Shown piece after piece: positions 42,683-52,257 of a DNA stretch of 64,000 bases (position 1 is the stretch's first letter; each line of letters begins with the position of its first letter). The translations under genes were made by a program, and so were the position numbers. The DNA comes from Kalmanozyma brasiliensis GHG001. Taxonomy: Eukaryota > Basidiomycota > Ustilaginomycetes > Ustilaginales. The notes below the pieces were generated by a model. It made no database searches. It saw only the letters and a list, made by a program, of their open reading frames with translations, and was not told where the DNA came from. The stretch spans positions 310,001 to 374,000 of the forward strand of contig NW_015961953.1 of the NCBI RefSeq assembly GCF_000497045.1, in the 5' to 3' direction.

Positions 42683-44383
42683 TCAGTCGACGATCTGGGC
42701 CATCCTGTGCAGGCGTTGGTGGAATGTCAATGGGAGGGTCAAGAGGTGGGAGTGTCAGCTTCAGTTCGAACGAGTCCCGCATGTCGATGAGCATACTTAC
42801 AGAGCAGCCAAGGCGGCTTGACGTTTTCTCCTGGAGCTCAACTTGCCGCCTTTCCTGGTCGAGGTGGCGGTCGAGTCCGGTATCGACGATGTCGGAGCGG
42901 GAGTCTCGCCTCGGCTCTCTTCGCTTAAGGTAGCAGCGCTGCCCTCTTGAAGACGACGCTCGTTGTCGCTGCGCCTAAGGAAGGGCATCGCCTCCGTTGT
43001 CCGGATGCGCGGCTTTGCTGCGTCGGGCACGGCGGTGGTTGTTGCTTCGTCGGATGGTGCTGGGACTGGTTGCTCTGCTGGAACAGCGGCCTCGATCGCG
43101 ACCGTGCTGGTCTGAAGGTTACCGGGTGCTGCTGCAGTAGGAACAGTGGTGTTGTCGCTGGGCTGCTGGGGAGGTGCAGATGGGCGTTCTGGATGCTCTG
43201 CCGCGGTTGGCACATCGTCGTCAGGGCGAGCAGCTGGCTGAGACTCGATAGTGGCGGCGCGAGGTGTACCCTTGCCCCGCTTGCGCTTCCTGCGCGACTC
43301 TCGCTCGTAGTCCGACAGTCCCGATTCGTCCGAGTCCAGATCCGATTGCGTTTGTGTTTGCGTGTGTGTCTGCCTTGCCATTCCTTCTGGCTGTATCGGC
43401 GCCGACTGCGGTGCTTGTGATGCTTCGCGCGCTGTCGTGGACAGAGGTGGTTGCGCGACCTGAGCGAGTCCTTGCGAAGCTTCGACGTTGGCCGCAGGAG
43501 CAGGTGGTAGACCCCACGCATTGAGCTCAACGTCGTCCATGTTGACCTCTGCGTCCAGGTCAAAGTCTGTCCACAGTGTGCTGTTCGTGTTGTGATCCGC
43601 TTGGGGTTGGGAGGACATTGTGGTTGTCGGAAAGCTCTCTTCCTGGCTCGCCTTGCCCATCTGCACTGGCGCTACCTGGGCCACTTGGCTGTTGTGCACC
43701 TGCGAAGAGTTGAGCACTCTCCTCCTTTGCCCTGGCGTTGGCAGGACTCCACTTCCGCTTCCGCTGGCAATCGGCTCGGCTGGATGTCCGTCTCGAGTAC
43801 GCTTGAGGCGTTCCTGTTCCTCGCGAGCTTTTCGAACCACGCTCTTGTACCGGACCCATTTCTTGAGCCACTTTGTCATGGTCTCCCACTCCCTCCCCTG
43901 CCCCACCGGCACCCCATTCCGACTGGTGACGAGCTTCACGCCTGCGAACCACACCGGCTCGTTGACGCTGCTCACCACCTCCCATCCTCTCACGTCCAAC
44001 ACCAGCGCATACTGTCCGTCCCGATACGCCCCCTCCACCGTCCCTTCCACCTGCACGCGCGCCACCGTGACGCGCACATGGGTCAGCGTCACCAGTGCGC
44101 CTTTGAGCGAGGTGAACGACACCGCGTGGTCCGTGTGGAAGCGCGACACTTGATCCCGCGTGAACCGCGCCGCTATGCAGTGCGAACGATCTCCGACCAA
44201 CGCCCATACATCCGTGTTGGTCGAGTTAGGCGAGTGGGCAGGGCGAAAAGTCAGGAAGCGTAGGAGCTGGATCCGATTGCCAGAGTGAAAAGGCATGTCG
44301 GCAAGATCGTAGTTGCCCTCCAGCGCGAGAGTGGCCTGCGTGGAGGCATGAGTGAAGAGCCAACTCTTGAGGCTCTCACTCAT
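42683..44383 (-). CDS. TPP1: Putative shelterin subunit TPP1/Tpz1-like (OB-fold telomere protein)
   Basis: About 534 residues. The N-terminal 170 residues look like the OB fold of TPP1/Tpz1: LLRFLTFRP, then DVWALVGDRSHCIAARFTRDQVSRF, FTSLKGALVTLTHVRVTV, and a strand GQYALVLDVRGWEVV. This pattern (a D-x-HCI-A strand pair after a variable loop) is that of the telomerase-contacting OB fold in human TPP1. The rest is Pro/Gln/Ser-rich with a basic stretch (RRKRKRGKG) and no other domain. The main exon is 42801-44383. It ends at a perfect donor GTAAGTAT, with a CTGAC branch and a CTGCACAG acceptor 96 nt on, and exon 42683-42704 would add MAQIVD. Unspliced RNA stops at 42797, so the ends differ by six residues. 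The function assignment is by resemblance only. Confidence 0.62.
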
Positions 44384-44552
44384 CGTGATTCTCGTCCATG
44401 TGCCGCCGTAGAGATGGTGCTGAGTCGATGAGGAGGTGGAAAGCAGAGAACAACACCTTGTCTCGCGTCACGAACAGAAGCAGTTTACGCTTTTCGACCC
44501 ACACACAACACTGCGCGTTCAGGGTCCAATTGCAGCTAACAAAAAAGTTTCG

Positions 44553-44660
44553 AGCGCCCTGTGGGGGTCGAACCCACGACCTCGTCTTGGGGAGAATGTT
44601 TACACGTTTCAATACGTATGCGTGTAGGAGAGACACGCGCTACCACTGCGCCAAGAGCGC
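44553..44660 (-). tRNA. tRNA-Arg(CCT) with a 36-nt intron
   Basis: All arms can be drawn. The acceptor stem is GCGCTCT with AGGGCGC, discriminator T. The D arm is GCGC-AGTGGTA-GCGC. The anticodon stem is TGTCT with AGACG and loop CTCCTA...A, giving anticodon CCT. The T arm is GTGGG-TTCGACC-CCCAC. The canonical A box (TGGCGCAGTGG) and B box (GGTTCGACCCC) are present. The intron (44589-44624) sits after position 37, the standard nuclear site, and can form its own ACACG/CGTGT hairpin together with the adjacent anticodon-loop bases. The mature tRNA is 72 nt before CCA addition. It decodes AGG and lies between the TPP1-like and Dsc2-like genes. Confidence 0.95.
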
Positions 44661-44827
44661 TTCGATGTCCAGTCCGACTCGCTGATGCAATTATGAAACC
44701 GAGCGCAATATTGCAGTTTCACGCTCCTTGCCTTTCCAAAGACAATGTCGCTCAACGGTTTCATACATGCCCTCGCAGCCAGAACAGGTTGACAGCTTGA
44801 CATTGAACAAAGGCTGAGCAGGAAACC

Positions 44828-45838
44828 TCACATTGGTCGACCGGGACCCGACGGTGGCGGCCGAGCTACTGGCGGAACATCGTTCCATCCTCCCACCGCT
44901 GGCGCTGGCGGTGGTTCCCCTGCCTGCCCCTGCCCTTGCACGGGCAGCACCGTCCCCGCCCCTGTCCTCCTTCTCAACAGGCTTGTCAGCGTCGGCACAC
45001 CGACGCCGCTGAACCGGCTCGCGTTGACCAGTGCCGCATTGTGTTCGGCCAACCTCGCCTGTCGCGCCTGCAGCGTGCGGCGCTGGGGTGGTTCGACGCG
45101 CCACGAACGTCGTGGAAGACGGGTGTGGCCAATCCAAGGGGCGAGGAGTAGCGAAAGAATGCGATAGAGTCGATGTGGGATGCGGTACGCTTGAAGACGC
45201 GGGGACGAGCGGTACAGGGCCGAGACGAGGAGGCCGAGGATGGAGGCGAAGAGCGTGCTGGTGGTCTGGGAGAAGGCGAGGAGCACGGAGAGGGAGGAGA
45301 TGGAGATGTGCTTGTCCGTGAGGATGATGGGGCCGATGCGGATGGACCAGAGGTGAGGGATGATGCAGTGATACTGGTGGAGGAGGGCGAAGAGTGGGCC
45401 CCATGGGCCAGCTGGAGATCGACCTTCGGTTAGCCAGTGCCTGCTCGCCTCAGTCTGCTTCTTCTCCGTTCCTATCGAGGGCAAGGTGGAAGAGTTCGAA
45501 AGTAAAGTCGAGCTGAGACCGAGCAGGACCAGCTGTGTAGCCGTGTAGATCGACGTCACCACCAACAAGAAGCTCGCATACTTGTACGTCCCAAACGTCC
45601 GCTCCACTTTGACGCCCGCATGGTAGAAGAGCAACAGCGCGAGAAAGAGCTCGGACGAATTGATGAATGCGAAATGCTGGGAAACGAGACGATACCACTG
45701 ATGATGTACGTAGATGTGCGGGTCGAGCTGCAGGTGGACGAACGGTTTGAGTTGGGAGAGCGAGACGAGGACGGAGATTATGGGAAGAGTGATGAGGATG
45801 CCTTTGGTGACGGGTGCGTGAGCGAAGCCTGCCACCAT
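44828..45838 (-). CDS. DSC2: Rhomboid-like membrane protein, Dsc2/UBAC2-type
   Basis: Single exon, 336 residues. The N-terminus (GFAHAPVTKGILITLPIISVLVSL), followed by YVHHQWYRLVSQHFAFINSSELFLALLLFYHAGVKVERTFGTYKYASFLL, is the pattern of fungal Dsc2 and animal UBAC2, inactive rhomboid-fold proteins. Five to six membrane segments are visible and no catalytic Ser/His pair. In the Dsc complex this subunit helps recognise membrane substrates for the E3 ligase. Family members usually end in a UBA domain. Here the tail after about 250 is Arg/Pro/Gly-rich and I see no UBA fold, so the domain is lost, diverged or on an unseen exon. Divergent from VPS22 (330 bp). Confidence 0.75.
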   Translation of the reverse strand: MVAGFAHAPVTKGILITLPIISVLVSLSQLKPFVHLQLDPHIYVHHQWYRLVSQHFAFINSSELFLALLLFYHAGVKVERTFGTYKYASFLLVVTSIYTATQLVLLGLSSTLLSNSSTLPSIGTEKKQTEASRHWLTEGRSPAGPWGPLFALLHQYHCIIPHLWSIRIGPIILTDKHISISSLSVLLAFSQTTSTLFASILGLLVSALYRSSPRLQAYRIPHRLYRILSLLLAPWIGHTRLPRRSWRVEPPQRRTLQARQARLAEHNAALVNASRFSGVGVPTLTSLLRRRTGAGTVLPVQGQGQAGEPPPAPAVGGWNDVPPVARPPPSGPGRPM

Positions 45839-46168
45839 GGCCGCATCCTATCGCTGTGCTTCTTGAGCACCAGCAGCGAGGAAAAGGGCGCGATTCGGGG
45901 TGATGGAAGCGGAGAAAGCAGGATGAGAAGAAAGAGCAGGTCAAGGTGAAACGCAGGGACCACCCAAATTTAAGGGTTTTCGGTGAAATGCGCCGGAACA
46001 CGGAGCTGCACGCACCGCCATGTGGAGCGAGTCGGCCTGCTACATCTCCCATGCTTGTGTTGACCATCAACCAGTTCTTCATCTCGACACACTCCCATCT
46101 CTGACGCGCCACACAAGGGTTGCACCGTCAGCTATCAGCAGCGAGGACGCGCTGCCGTCACTGCCGTC
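45839..46168. promoter_or_regulatory. Divergent promoter region Dsc2-like / VPS22
   Basis: 330 bp between the two ATGs. No TATA box or other clear element. Confidence 0.45.
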
Positions 46169-47026
46169 ATGCGTCGAGGACCGGGTCTGGCAGCCCTCGA
46201 TCGCTCCATCCACTCCAACACCGCCTTCACTAGCCTCGGTAACGACCTCACTGCTTCGCAACTCAACGAGCTCCGCTCGCAGCTCGATCTCTTCTCGTCA
46301 TCGCTCCGTCAATTCTCCTCACAGCACCGCAACGAGATCCGCAAGAATGCCGAGTTCCGCCATGCCTTCCAGAAGATGTGCTACAGCATCGGTGTCGATC
46401 CGCTCTCCTCGTCCGCGCGCAGCTCGGGCGGCCTCGCAGGCATGTGGAGCGACATGCTCGGGCTGGGCGACTGGCAGTACGAGCTTGGGGTGCAGATTAT
46501 CGATGTGTGCGTGAGCACGAGGAGCAGCAACGGCGGCGTGATCGCGATGGATGATCTGATCAGGAGGGTGACGCGGTTGCGGACGGGTGGAGCGACGAGG
46601 AGCACAGCAGGGACGGGCAAGGGCAAGGCAGACAAGGAAGCAGCTGCAGCCGAGATCACCGAAGACGACATTGTGAGGAGCATCAAGATGCTGGGTCCGC
46701 TCGGATGTGGCTACGAAGTGTTTTCGTTAGGGAATGGTGATCAGAAGATGGTCAGAAGCGTTCCAAGGGAGCTCGACACGGATACCATGTTCGTACTCGG
46801 CATGCTGCTTTCTTCATCATCGGCAACGACACCGGCGACAACCGATGGGAATGACCTGCCGTTCCTGACGGAAGAGACTCTAGTAGCAGGACAGAAGGCT
46901 CGTGGATGGTCGAGGGATCGGGCGAGAGCGGTGCTGGAAAACATGTCGCTCAGGGAGGGGATGCTGTGGGTGGACGAACAGGCTTTTCCAGCGCGCTACT
47001 ACTCCCTTGCTACGCTGACGGCCTAA
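46169..47026 (+). CDS. VPS22: ESCRT-II subunit Vps22/Snf8 (EAP30)
   Basis: Single exon, 285 residues. The N-terminus MRRGPGLAALDR..., helical segment ELRSQLDLFSSSLRQFSSQHRNEIRKNAEFRHAFQKMC, then two winged-helix domains (WQYELGVQIIDVCVSTRSSNGGVIAMDDLIRRV, and GWSRDRARAVLENMSLREGMLWVDEQ) are diagnostic of the EAP30 family. ESCRT-II bridges ESCRT-I and ESCRT-III during multivesicular body formation and acts in the same pathway as HSE1 at the left of the window. Small low-complexity insertions (about 140-165 and 218-230) are the only peculiarities. The last residues (FPARYYSLATLTA) fit the family end. Confidence 0.95.
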   Translation: MRRGPGLAALDRSIHSNTAFTSLGNDLTASQLNELRSQLDLFSSSLRQFSSQHRNEIRKNAEFRHAFQKMCYSIGVDPLSSSARSSGGLAGMWSDMLGLGDWQYELGVQIIDVCVSTRSSNGGVIAMDDLIRRVTRLRTGGATRSTAGTGKGKADKEAAAAEITEDDIVRSIKMLGPLGCGYEVFSLGNGDQKMVRSVPRELDTDTMFVLGMLLSSSSATTPATTDGNDLPFLTEETLVAGQKARGWSRDRARAVLENMSLREGMLWVDEQAFPARYYSLATLTA

Positions 47027-47626
47027 TCGATTTAGAAGATATCGCAATCGGCGCCGGTCTCCACCGGGCGACGCCTTATACTCTCCCGCATCGGAGCGAT
47101 TCTTGTGGAAGCCGTTCCGCTTTTTCGACGTCCGCGAATGTTGACAGCTGAGCAGAGAACAATAAATAAGATAACGCGCGCAGCGTCTGAGATGCGGGGT
47201 AATTGACCTTCGATAGCATGACGAATCATCGCCTTGATTCTCTTCCAGGCATGACACTTGCTGCACAATGCGAGCCGATGCTGAACCGACCAACGATTAT
47301 CTGGAAGTGGCGCCCATCGAGCAGGTGAGGTTGGGTTGGGCGAGGAAATTCGAGGTCGCCTTGCTGCTGTCAGCCGCGGTTGAAGCCGAAATGCGGTCGC
47401 CACCGGCGGTTTCCGGTCTCCACCACCCTCCCCACGCACCGTCATCGTTTCAAGAGACTCTCTTGAGCCAACTCTCATTCTTCCTTTCTTTGGTCAAGCT
47501 TGTCTTCACCGCTTGGGCTTGATGATGTGTCTATAAAGCGACCAACCGTCTCCCTCCTGTCTCGCATCGTCCGCCACCCATCTGCTCCGTCCATTAATCC
47601 CTCTTCCTTTCACACAATCATACATC
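47027..47626. promoter_or_regulatory. Upstream region of the flavin monooxygenase
   Basis: 600 bp between VPS22 and the monooxygenase. A good TATA box lies at 47532. A C/T-rich stretch follows up to the ATG. No gene seen. Confidence 0.5.
47532..47538 (+). promoter_or_regulatory. TATA box of the flavin monooxygenase gene
   Basis: TATAAAG, 95 bp upstream of the ATG. Such a clear TATA element is not seen in front of most housekeeping genes in this window. Confidence 0.6.
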
Positions 47627-49435
47627 ATGGCGGGCACAGACACCGAGTACGAAGCCGTCATCATCGGCGCGGGCCCCAGCGGCATCGCTGCAGCCTGTCA
47701 GCTCCAACGCCTCCTCGGCCTCACCAAGCTCAAGATCTTCGACCGCGTCGCCGACTTCGGCGGCACCTGGGAGAACAATCGCTACGCCGGCGCCGCCTGC
47801 GACATTCCCCCGCGCCTCTACTCGTTCTCCTTCTACCAGAAGAAGAACTGGAAGGACTTCATGGCCAAACAGCCCGAGATGAAGTCCTATCTCAACGAGA
47901 CCGCCGTCGAGTACGGACTCTACCGCTTCGCCGAGTTTAGGAAGGACGTCTACTCGGCAGAGTGGGTGGAGGAGCAATCGCACTGGAGGGTCAAGTACCG
48001 CTCTGTCGACTCGGACGAGCACGGCGTGGTCACCGCCAGGGTGCTGCTCAACGGCTCGGGAGCGCTCAGTGTGCCCCGTGACTGCGACGTCGAGGGTCAC
48101 GAGAACTTCAAGGGCGCGCTCTTCCATTCTGCAAAGTGGGACACTTCGGTCGATCTGAGGAACAAGGACGTGGTCGTGCTCGGCAATGGCTGCTCGGCCA
48201 CACAGATCGTGCCTTCGATCGCCAAGCGGGTCAAGAGCGTCACCCAAGTCTGCCGCTCCAAGCACTGGTACGCTCCTACCCCAGAAGATCCCTTCAAAGG
48301 CTCGACGCTCAAGTGGATGCAGCGCAATGTGCCCGGCTGGACCGCACTCGAGCGCAGTATCTTCACCGGCCTGCTCGACGTCAGCTTCATCCAGGCGTGG
48401 AACAAGGAGGGCCAAGGCGCCCGCGATCGTTTCGCCAAGAATTCGAAACTCTACATCCAGACGGTCGCACCGGAGCGATACCACCACCTGCTCATCCCAG
48501 ATGAGAAGGAGCTCAAGGTCGCCTGCAAGCGCCGTGTGTTCGATAATGCCTACGTCCCTTGTCTCAACCGGGACAATGTCGAGCTGGTGACCGATCCGGC
48601 GGTCAAGATCACCGAGAACGCCGTTGTCCTCAAGTCAGGCCGCAAGCTGCCGGCGGACGTGATCATCCTCGCCTCGGGCTTCAAGACGGGCGACACGGCG
48701 GTGCAGATGAAGGTGCGCGGACGCGGTGGTAAGGATCTCAGCCAGATCTGGGCCAAGGGAGGCGCTGAGCAGGCCTACCGTTCCGCCCTGGTTCACGATT
48801 TCCCTAACTTTGCCCTCATCTGGGGCCCCAACGCTACCACAGGACATTTCAGTGCCATCTTTGCCATCGAAAGCGCCGTTCGTCTCGCATGTACGCTTTT
48901 CAAGCCCATCTTCTTGCCAGGTCCACGCTCGGTCTCGCCACTGGAGCGGTCCGCCGGCCGCACGGTCGACGTCACTGCCGACGCGCAGAACAAGGAGGAC
49001 GCCATGATCCGCCACCAGATGGACGACCTCATTTACACTTCCGGTTGCAAGGGCTGGTACACCAACGCAAACGGGCGCGTCTCGACCCTCTATCCTGGTT
49101 TCCAGCTGACCTTTGCGTGGCGTAGCGACAACCCCATCGCCGCCGACCTCGAGTACAAAGGTCTACCCGATGGGGTTCGACCCAGCTCAACCTGGTCCTA
49201 CTGGCAGCAGCTCTCGTCGACGCTTCGGCTCGGCGATGTGCCCGAGTACCGGCAGGACAAGCTCCGACAGCGCTCCGTGGCTTCCAAGGTCGTTGTGCAG
49301 CCGCTTGCGGCGCTTGTGTATTTCCTCTGGGTTCGCTTCTTGATCGGATTCGCCCGCTTCGGAGACAGCGTGCTGCTCTACACGCGTGGCGCAAAGGAGT
49401 TCGAACAGGTCAAGCAGGACTACCTCACTTCTTAG
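47627..49435 (+). CDS. Baeyer-Villiger-type FAD/NADPH monooxygenase
   Basis: Single exon, 602 residues. The FAD-binding motif is GAGPSG (14-19), followed by the FGGTWENNRYAGAACDIP segment typical of class B flavoprotein monooxygenases. The Baeyer-Villiger fingerprint F-x-G-x3-H-x3-W-D is at 161-172 (FKGALFHSAKWD), and the NADPH site is VVVLGNGCSATQI. Such enzymes insert oxygen next to a carbonyl to make esters or lactones, or oxidise heteroatoms. The substrate cannot be read from sequence. A hydrophobic stretch near the C-terminus (about 555-590) may attach it to membranes. It is followed on the same strand by a secreted esterase, and both genes have TATA boxes, suggesting a linked inducible function. 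Confidence 0.9.
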   Translation: MAGTDTEYEAVIIGAGPSGIAAACQLQRLLGLTKLKIFDRVADFGGTWENNRYAGAACDIPPRLYSFSFYQKKNWKDFMAKQPEMKSYLNETAVEYGLYRFAEFRKDVYSAEWVEEQSHWRVKYRSVDSDEHGVVTARVLLNGSGALSVPRDCDVEGHENFKGALFHSAKWDTSVDLRNKDVVVLGNGCSATQIVPSIAKRVKSVTQVCRSKHWYAPTPEDPFKGSTLKWMQRNVPGWTALERSIFTGLLDVSFIQAWNKEGQGARDRFAKNSKLYIQTVAPERYHHLLIPDEKELKVACKRRVFDNAYVPCLNRDNVELVTDPAVKITENAVVLKSGRKLPADVIILASGFKTGDTAVQMKVRGRGGKDLSQIWAKGGAEQAYRSALVHDFPNFALIWGPNATTGHFSAIFAIESAVRLACTLFKPIFLPGPRSVSPLERSAGRTVDVTADAQNKEDAMIRHQMDDLIYTSGCKGWYTNANGRVSTLYPGFQLTFAWRSDNPIAADLEYKGLPDGVRPSSTWSYWQQLSSTLRLGDVPEYRQDKLRQRSVASKVVVQPLAALVYFLWVRFLIGFARFGDSVLLYTRGAKEFEQVKQDYLTS

Positions 49436-50295
49436 CTTGGTGCGATGCCGTCGTTGTTCCCCTTCCTTAGTAGAAGCATTCTTGATTGCCGCACGCTGCT
49501 TGCTTTGTAACGTGAGTTTCGAATGTCTTCTCTTGACCTGTGATACATTAGGAGACTCATCTCGCTGTCGAAGCGAAATCGGTGATCACAGTCTTCGGCT
49601 CCCAAGCCATCTGGGAAGATCTCAGTTGCTTCCTTCGTTTCATCTCGACCCTTCTACGGTTTCATTGTCCGGCGGCCGGCTAGATGATCTTGTTCTACCG
49701 AGCAAGACTTTCGTCGTGCTCGGTTGCAACGAAGCGCACAACCGAACCGTGTAGCGGCTCCTCGCTATTGTCACGCAAGCGAGCTGCTCGACGACCGCAT
49801 GGTAAAGTCACCGGTCATTTCTCGCTTCTTTCAGCGCCCGCGTTTTCCGCGCACAGAAGGCGACCACAAAAGTCTCCTTTTTCGCCGATCCAGACAATCA
49901 TCCCCGTGGGGCAAACGGTCAGGCCAAACGAAGCCAAGACTTGTGCGTGAGCTCATCGTGTCTTGCTCCTCCCTCTGCTTGTCCCACTCCTCGCTTCCCT
50001 AGCCGAAAACTTTCATGCCCCTCCACTCTTCCATCGCACGGTTCAGTCGACCTGCTCGTGGGGTAAGTGGATGAATATGCAAACTTGGGGGAAGGTTTCG
50101 CTTAAGATGCGGAGCCAAAAGAAGTGCGAAGAGACGGCATGTGGGCGTTGAGGACAGTGGGATCTTGGACGCTCTGGTGCGACATCCGTCAAGTCTTCTC
50201 TGGCTAACCATCCGAGGTATAAGTAGCTCCAACACGTCGACCTTTCGACCACTTTCCCCTCCACAACATCCTTCCCTGGACTGACCTCCGTCAAA
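49436..50295. promoter_or_regulatory. Upstream region of the secreted esterase
   Basis: 860 bp. TATAAGTA at 50218 is 78 bp before the ATG. The rest holds the 3' UTR of the monooxygenase and probable regulatory sequence. No coding feature supported. Confidence 0.5.
50218..50225 (+). promoter_or_regulatory. TATA box of the esterase gene
   Basis: TATAAGTA located 78 bp before the esterase ATG, at a distance similar to that of the monooxygenase TATA box. Confidence 0.55.
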
Positions 50296-52257
50296 ATGCG
50301 GTCCACCATCAAGTTCGCGCCCGTCTTCGCGGCGCTGTGTCTGTCGACATGGTGCAGCCCATCGAATGCGCTCCCCTCCCAAGCTCGCATCGAGCCCATC
50401 GACATCGCATCCACCCTACTAGCTCGCCAAGCCTCTGCTGACAACAGCAGCAGTATCAATTCGAACAACACGGCCGACTGCACCAACTGCACCAACCTCG
50501 GCAACTTGAACAACCCGCTCCCCGTCTCATCGTCCGACCCCGTGGTGCAGGTTCGCAACGGCTCGTATGCGGGGATCACCATCTCCCCGATCCCTGCCAA
50601 CGCGACGCTATCGGGCTTCGGCACGAATCGCACGCAGGAAGCCTTCCTCGGCATCCCCTATGCCCAGCAACCCGTGGGCCAGTTGCGGTTCAATCGACCC
50701 CAATCGCTCAACGAAACCTGGGACGACATTCGCTCGGCCAAACGCTACTCGGAGATCTGCTTTGCCGTTGGCACCGATAGCTCGTACAACCCGCCGTATG
50801 TGACGTACAAGAACGGCGAAGAGTGTCTCACGCTCAACGTGGTAAGACCGACCAATGCGACGCAGGAGGGCGAGAAGCTGCCCGTCTTCGTATGGGTCTA
50901 CGGCGGCGGGTTTACGAGTGGTGGCTCTGCAGATCGACGATACAATGCTAGCTTTATTGTGGATAAGTCGGTCGAGCTGGGGCAACCGATCATGTTTGTC
51001 AGCTTGAACTACCGCGTCAATGTGCTCGGTTTTCCTGTGGGGACCGAGGCGAGGGAGGCGGGTGTTCAGAATCTGGGTTTGTATGACCAGCGGCTGGCGT
51101 TGCACTGGATTCAGGAGAATATCGGTGCGTTCGGCGGTGATAAGGACAAGGTGACCATCGTCGGCGAGAGCGCGGGAGGTGCGAGCATGTTCTTCCAGCT
51201 GACGGCGTTCGGTGGACGAAACGACAATCTTTTCCGTGGAGCGATCGCCGAAAGCCCCTACTATGCGACTCAGCTCGAGACGGAAAACACGACGGCGTCG
51301 TGGAACGAGCAGTGGGCGTCACTGGCTGAGTACGCCAACTGTTCGAACGGTAACAGCACGCTCGATTGCCTCCGCACCGTGCCGCTCGAGACGATCAAGC
51401 AGTGGAGTGTCACGTATAACCAGACGCTTAGCCTGTTCAACCCTGTTCAAGATGGCGATCTGGTGGAGGATGATCTGCAGGAGTCGTTCCTCCAGGGCAA
51501 GTTTGTCAAGAATGCAAGCGTCGTGCTGGTCAACAATCTGGATGAGGGGATTTCGTTCGGTGTTCGAGGGGTTAATAATACGCAGGACATCGTGAAGGCG
51601 TTGAATGCGTCGCAGGATTTGCCGGATGGGTGGTTGACGCAGGACACCAGGAGTCGGATCGCCAACGTGTATCCTGACAACGAGGACATCTATCCGCCGT
51701 TCCAGGCCGGAGCGGGGTTGTTGCCGGCCACAGCCGGTGTTTTGGGGATGAACGACCGTCGAAGCTGCGCCATCTTTGGCGATCTGCGTTTCATCGGTCC
51801 GCGTCGACAGGCTGCGGAACAGCTGGCTAGAGGGTCAGAGAGGAAGATCTACACGGGCCGCTTCGACCAGCTCTCGTACCTGAGCACGGTGGCTCAGGGT
51901 GCGCAGCACTTTCAGGAGGTCAGCTCGGTGTTCAGGAACCCGCTTGCATCGCAGAATGCACTAGGGCCGTTGAGGAAGGATGTGGAGCTGGCGAATGAGA
52001 TGTCGAGCTACTGGATCAGCTTTGTTGCTTCTGGCGATCCGAATCGCGCGAAGGAGGAGGGGAAGTTGGGGGGTGAAGCGCCGACCTGGCCGGTGTATCA
52101 GCCGGATGGGAGTCGCGAGGAGCTGGCCTTTGTCAGGGATGGATTGGGGAGGAGAACCCGCGTGGTCAAGGACAACTACCGGCGCGAGGGTATGGAGCTG
52201 CTGCTTGGCTTGAGGAGCGGCTCCTACCAAGGCATGAGGAGGCGGGATGAGCTTTGA
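50296..52257 (+). CDS. Secreted type-B carboxylesterase/lipase
   Basis: Single exon, 653 residues. An N-terminal signal peptide (MRSTIKFAPVFAALCLSTWC, cleavage probably after NALP or nearby) is followed by a Ser/Asn-rich stretch with many N-glycosylation sequons. The alpha/beta-hydrolase fold carries the oxyanion segment WVYGGGFTSGG, the nucleophile elbow GESAGG with Ser292, and the catalytic His538 in GAQHFQE. The EECLTLNV motif of the family is present near 180. It hydrolyses carboxylic esters outside the cell or in the secretory pathway. The natural substrate is unknown. Placement directly after a Baeyer-Villiger monooxygenase suggests, but does not prove, cleavage of an oxygenated ester product. 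Confidence 0.92.
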   Translation: MRSTIKFAPVFAALCLSTWCSPSNALPSQARIEPIDIASTLLARQASADNSSSINSNNTADCTNCTNLGNLNNPLPVSSSDPVVQVRNGSYAGITISPIPANATLSGFGTNRTQEAFLGIPYAQQPVGQLRFNRPQSLNETWDDIRSAKRYSEICFAVGTDSSYNPPYVTYKNGEECLTLNVVRPTNATQEGEKLPVFVWVYGGGFTSGGSADRRYNASFIVDKSVELGQPIMFVSLNYRVNVLGFPVGTEAREAGVQNLGLYDQRLALHWIQENIGAFGGDKDKVTIVGESAGGASMFFQLTAFGGRNDNLFRGAIAESPYYATQLETENTTASWNEQWASLAEYANCSNGNSTLDCLRTVPLETIKQWSVTYNQTLSLFNPVQDGDLVEDDLQESFLQGKFVKNASVVLVNNLDEGISFGVRGVNNTQDIVKALNASQDLPDGWLTQDTRSRIANVYPDNEDIYPPFQAGAGLLPATAGVLGMNDRRSCAIFGDLRFIGPRRQAAEQLARGSERKIYTGRFDQLSYLSTVAQGAQHFQEVSSVFRNPLASQNALGPLRKDVELANEMSSYWISFVASGDPNRAKEEGKLGGEAPTWPVYQPDGSREELAFVRDGLGRRTRVVKDNYRREGMELLLGLRSGSYQGMRRRDEL

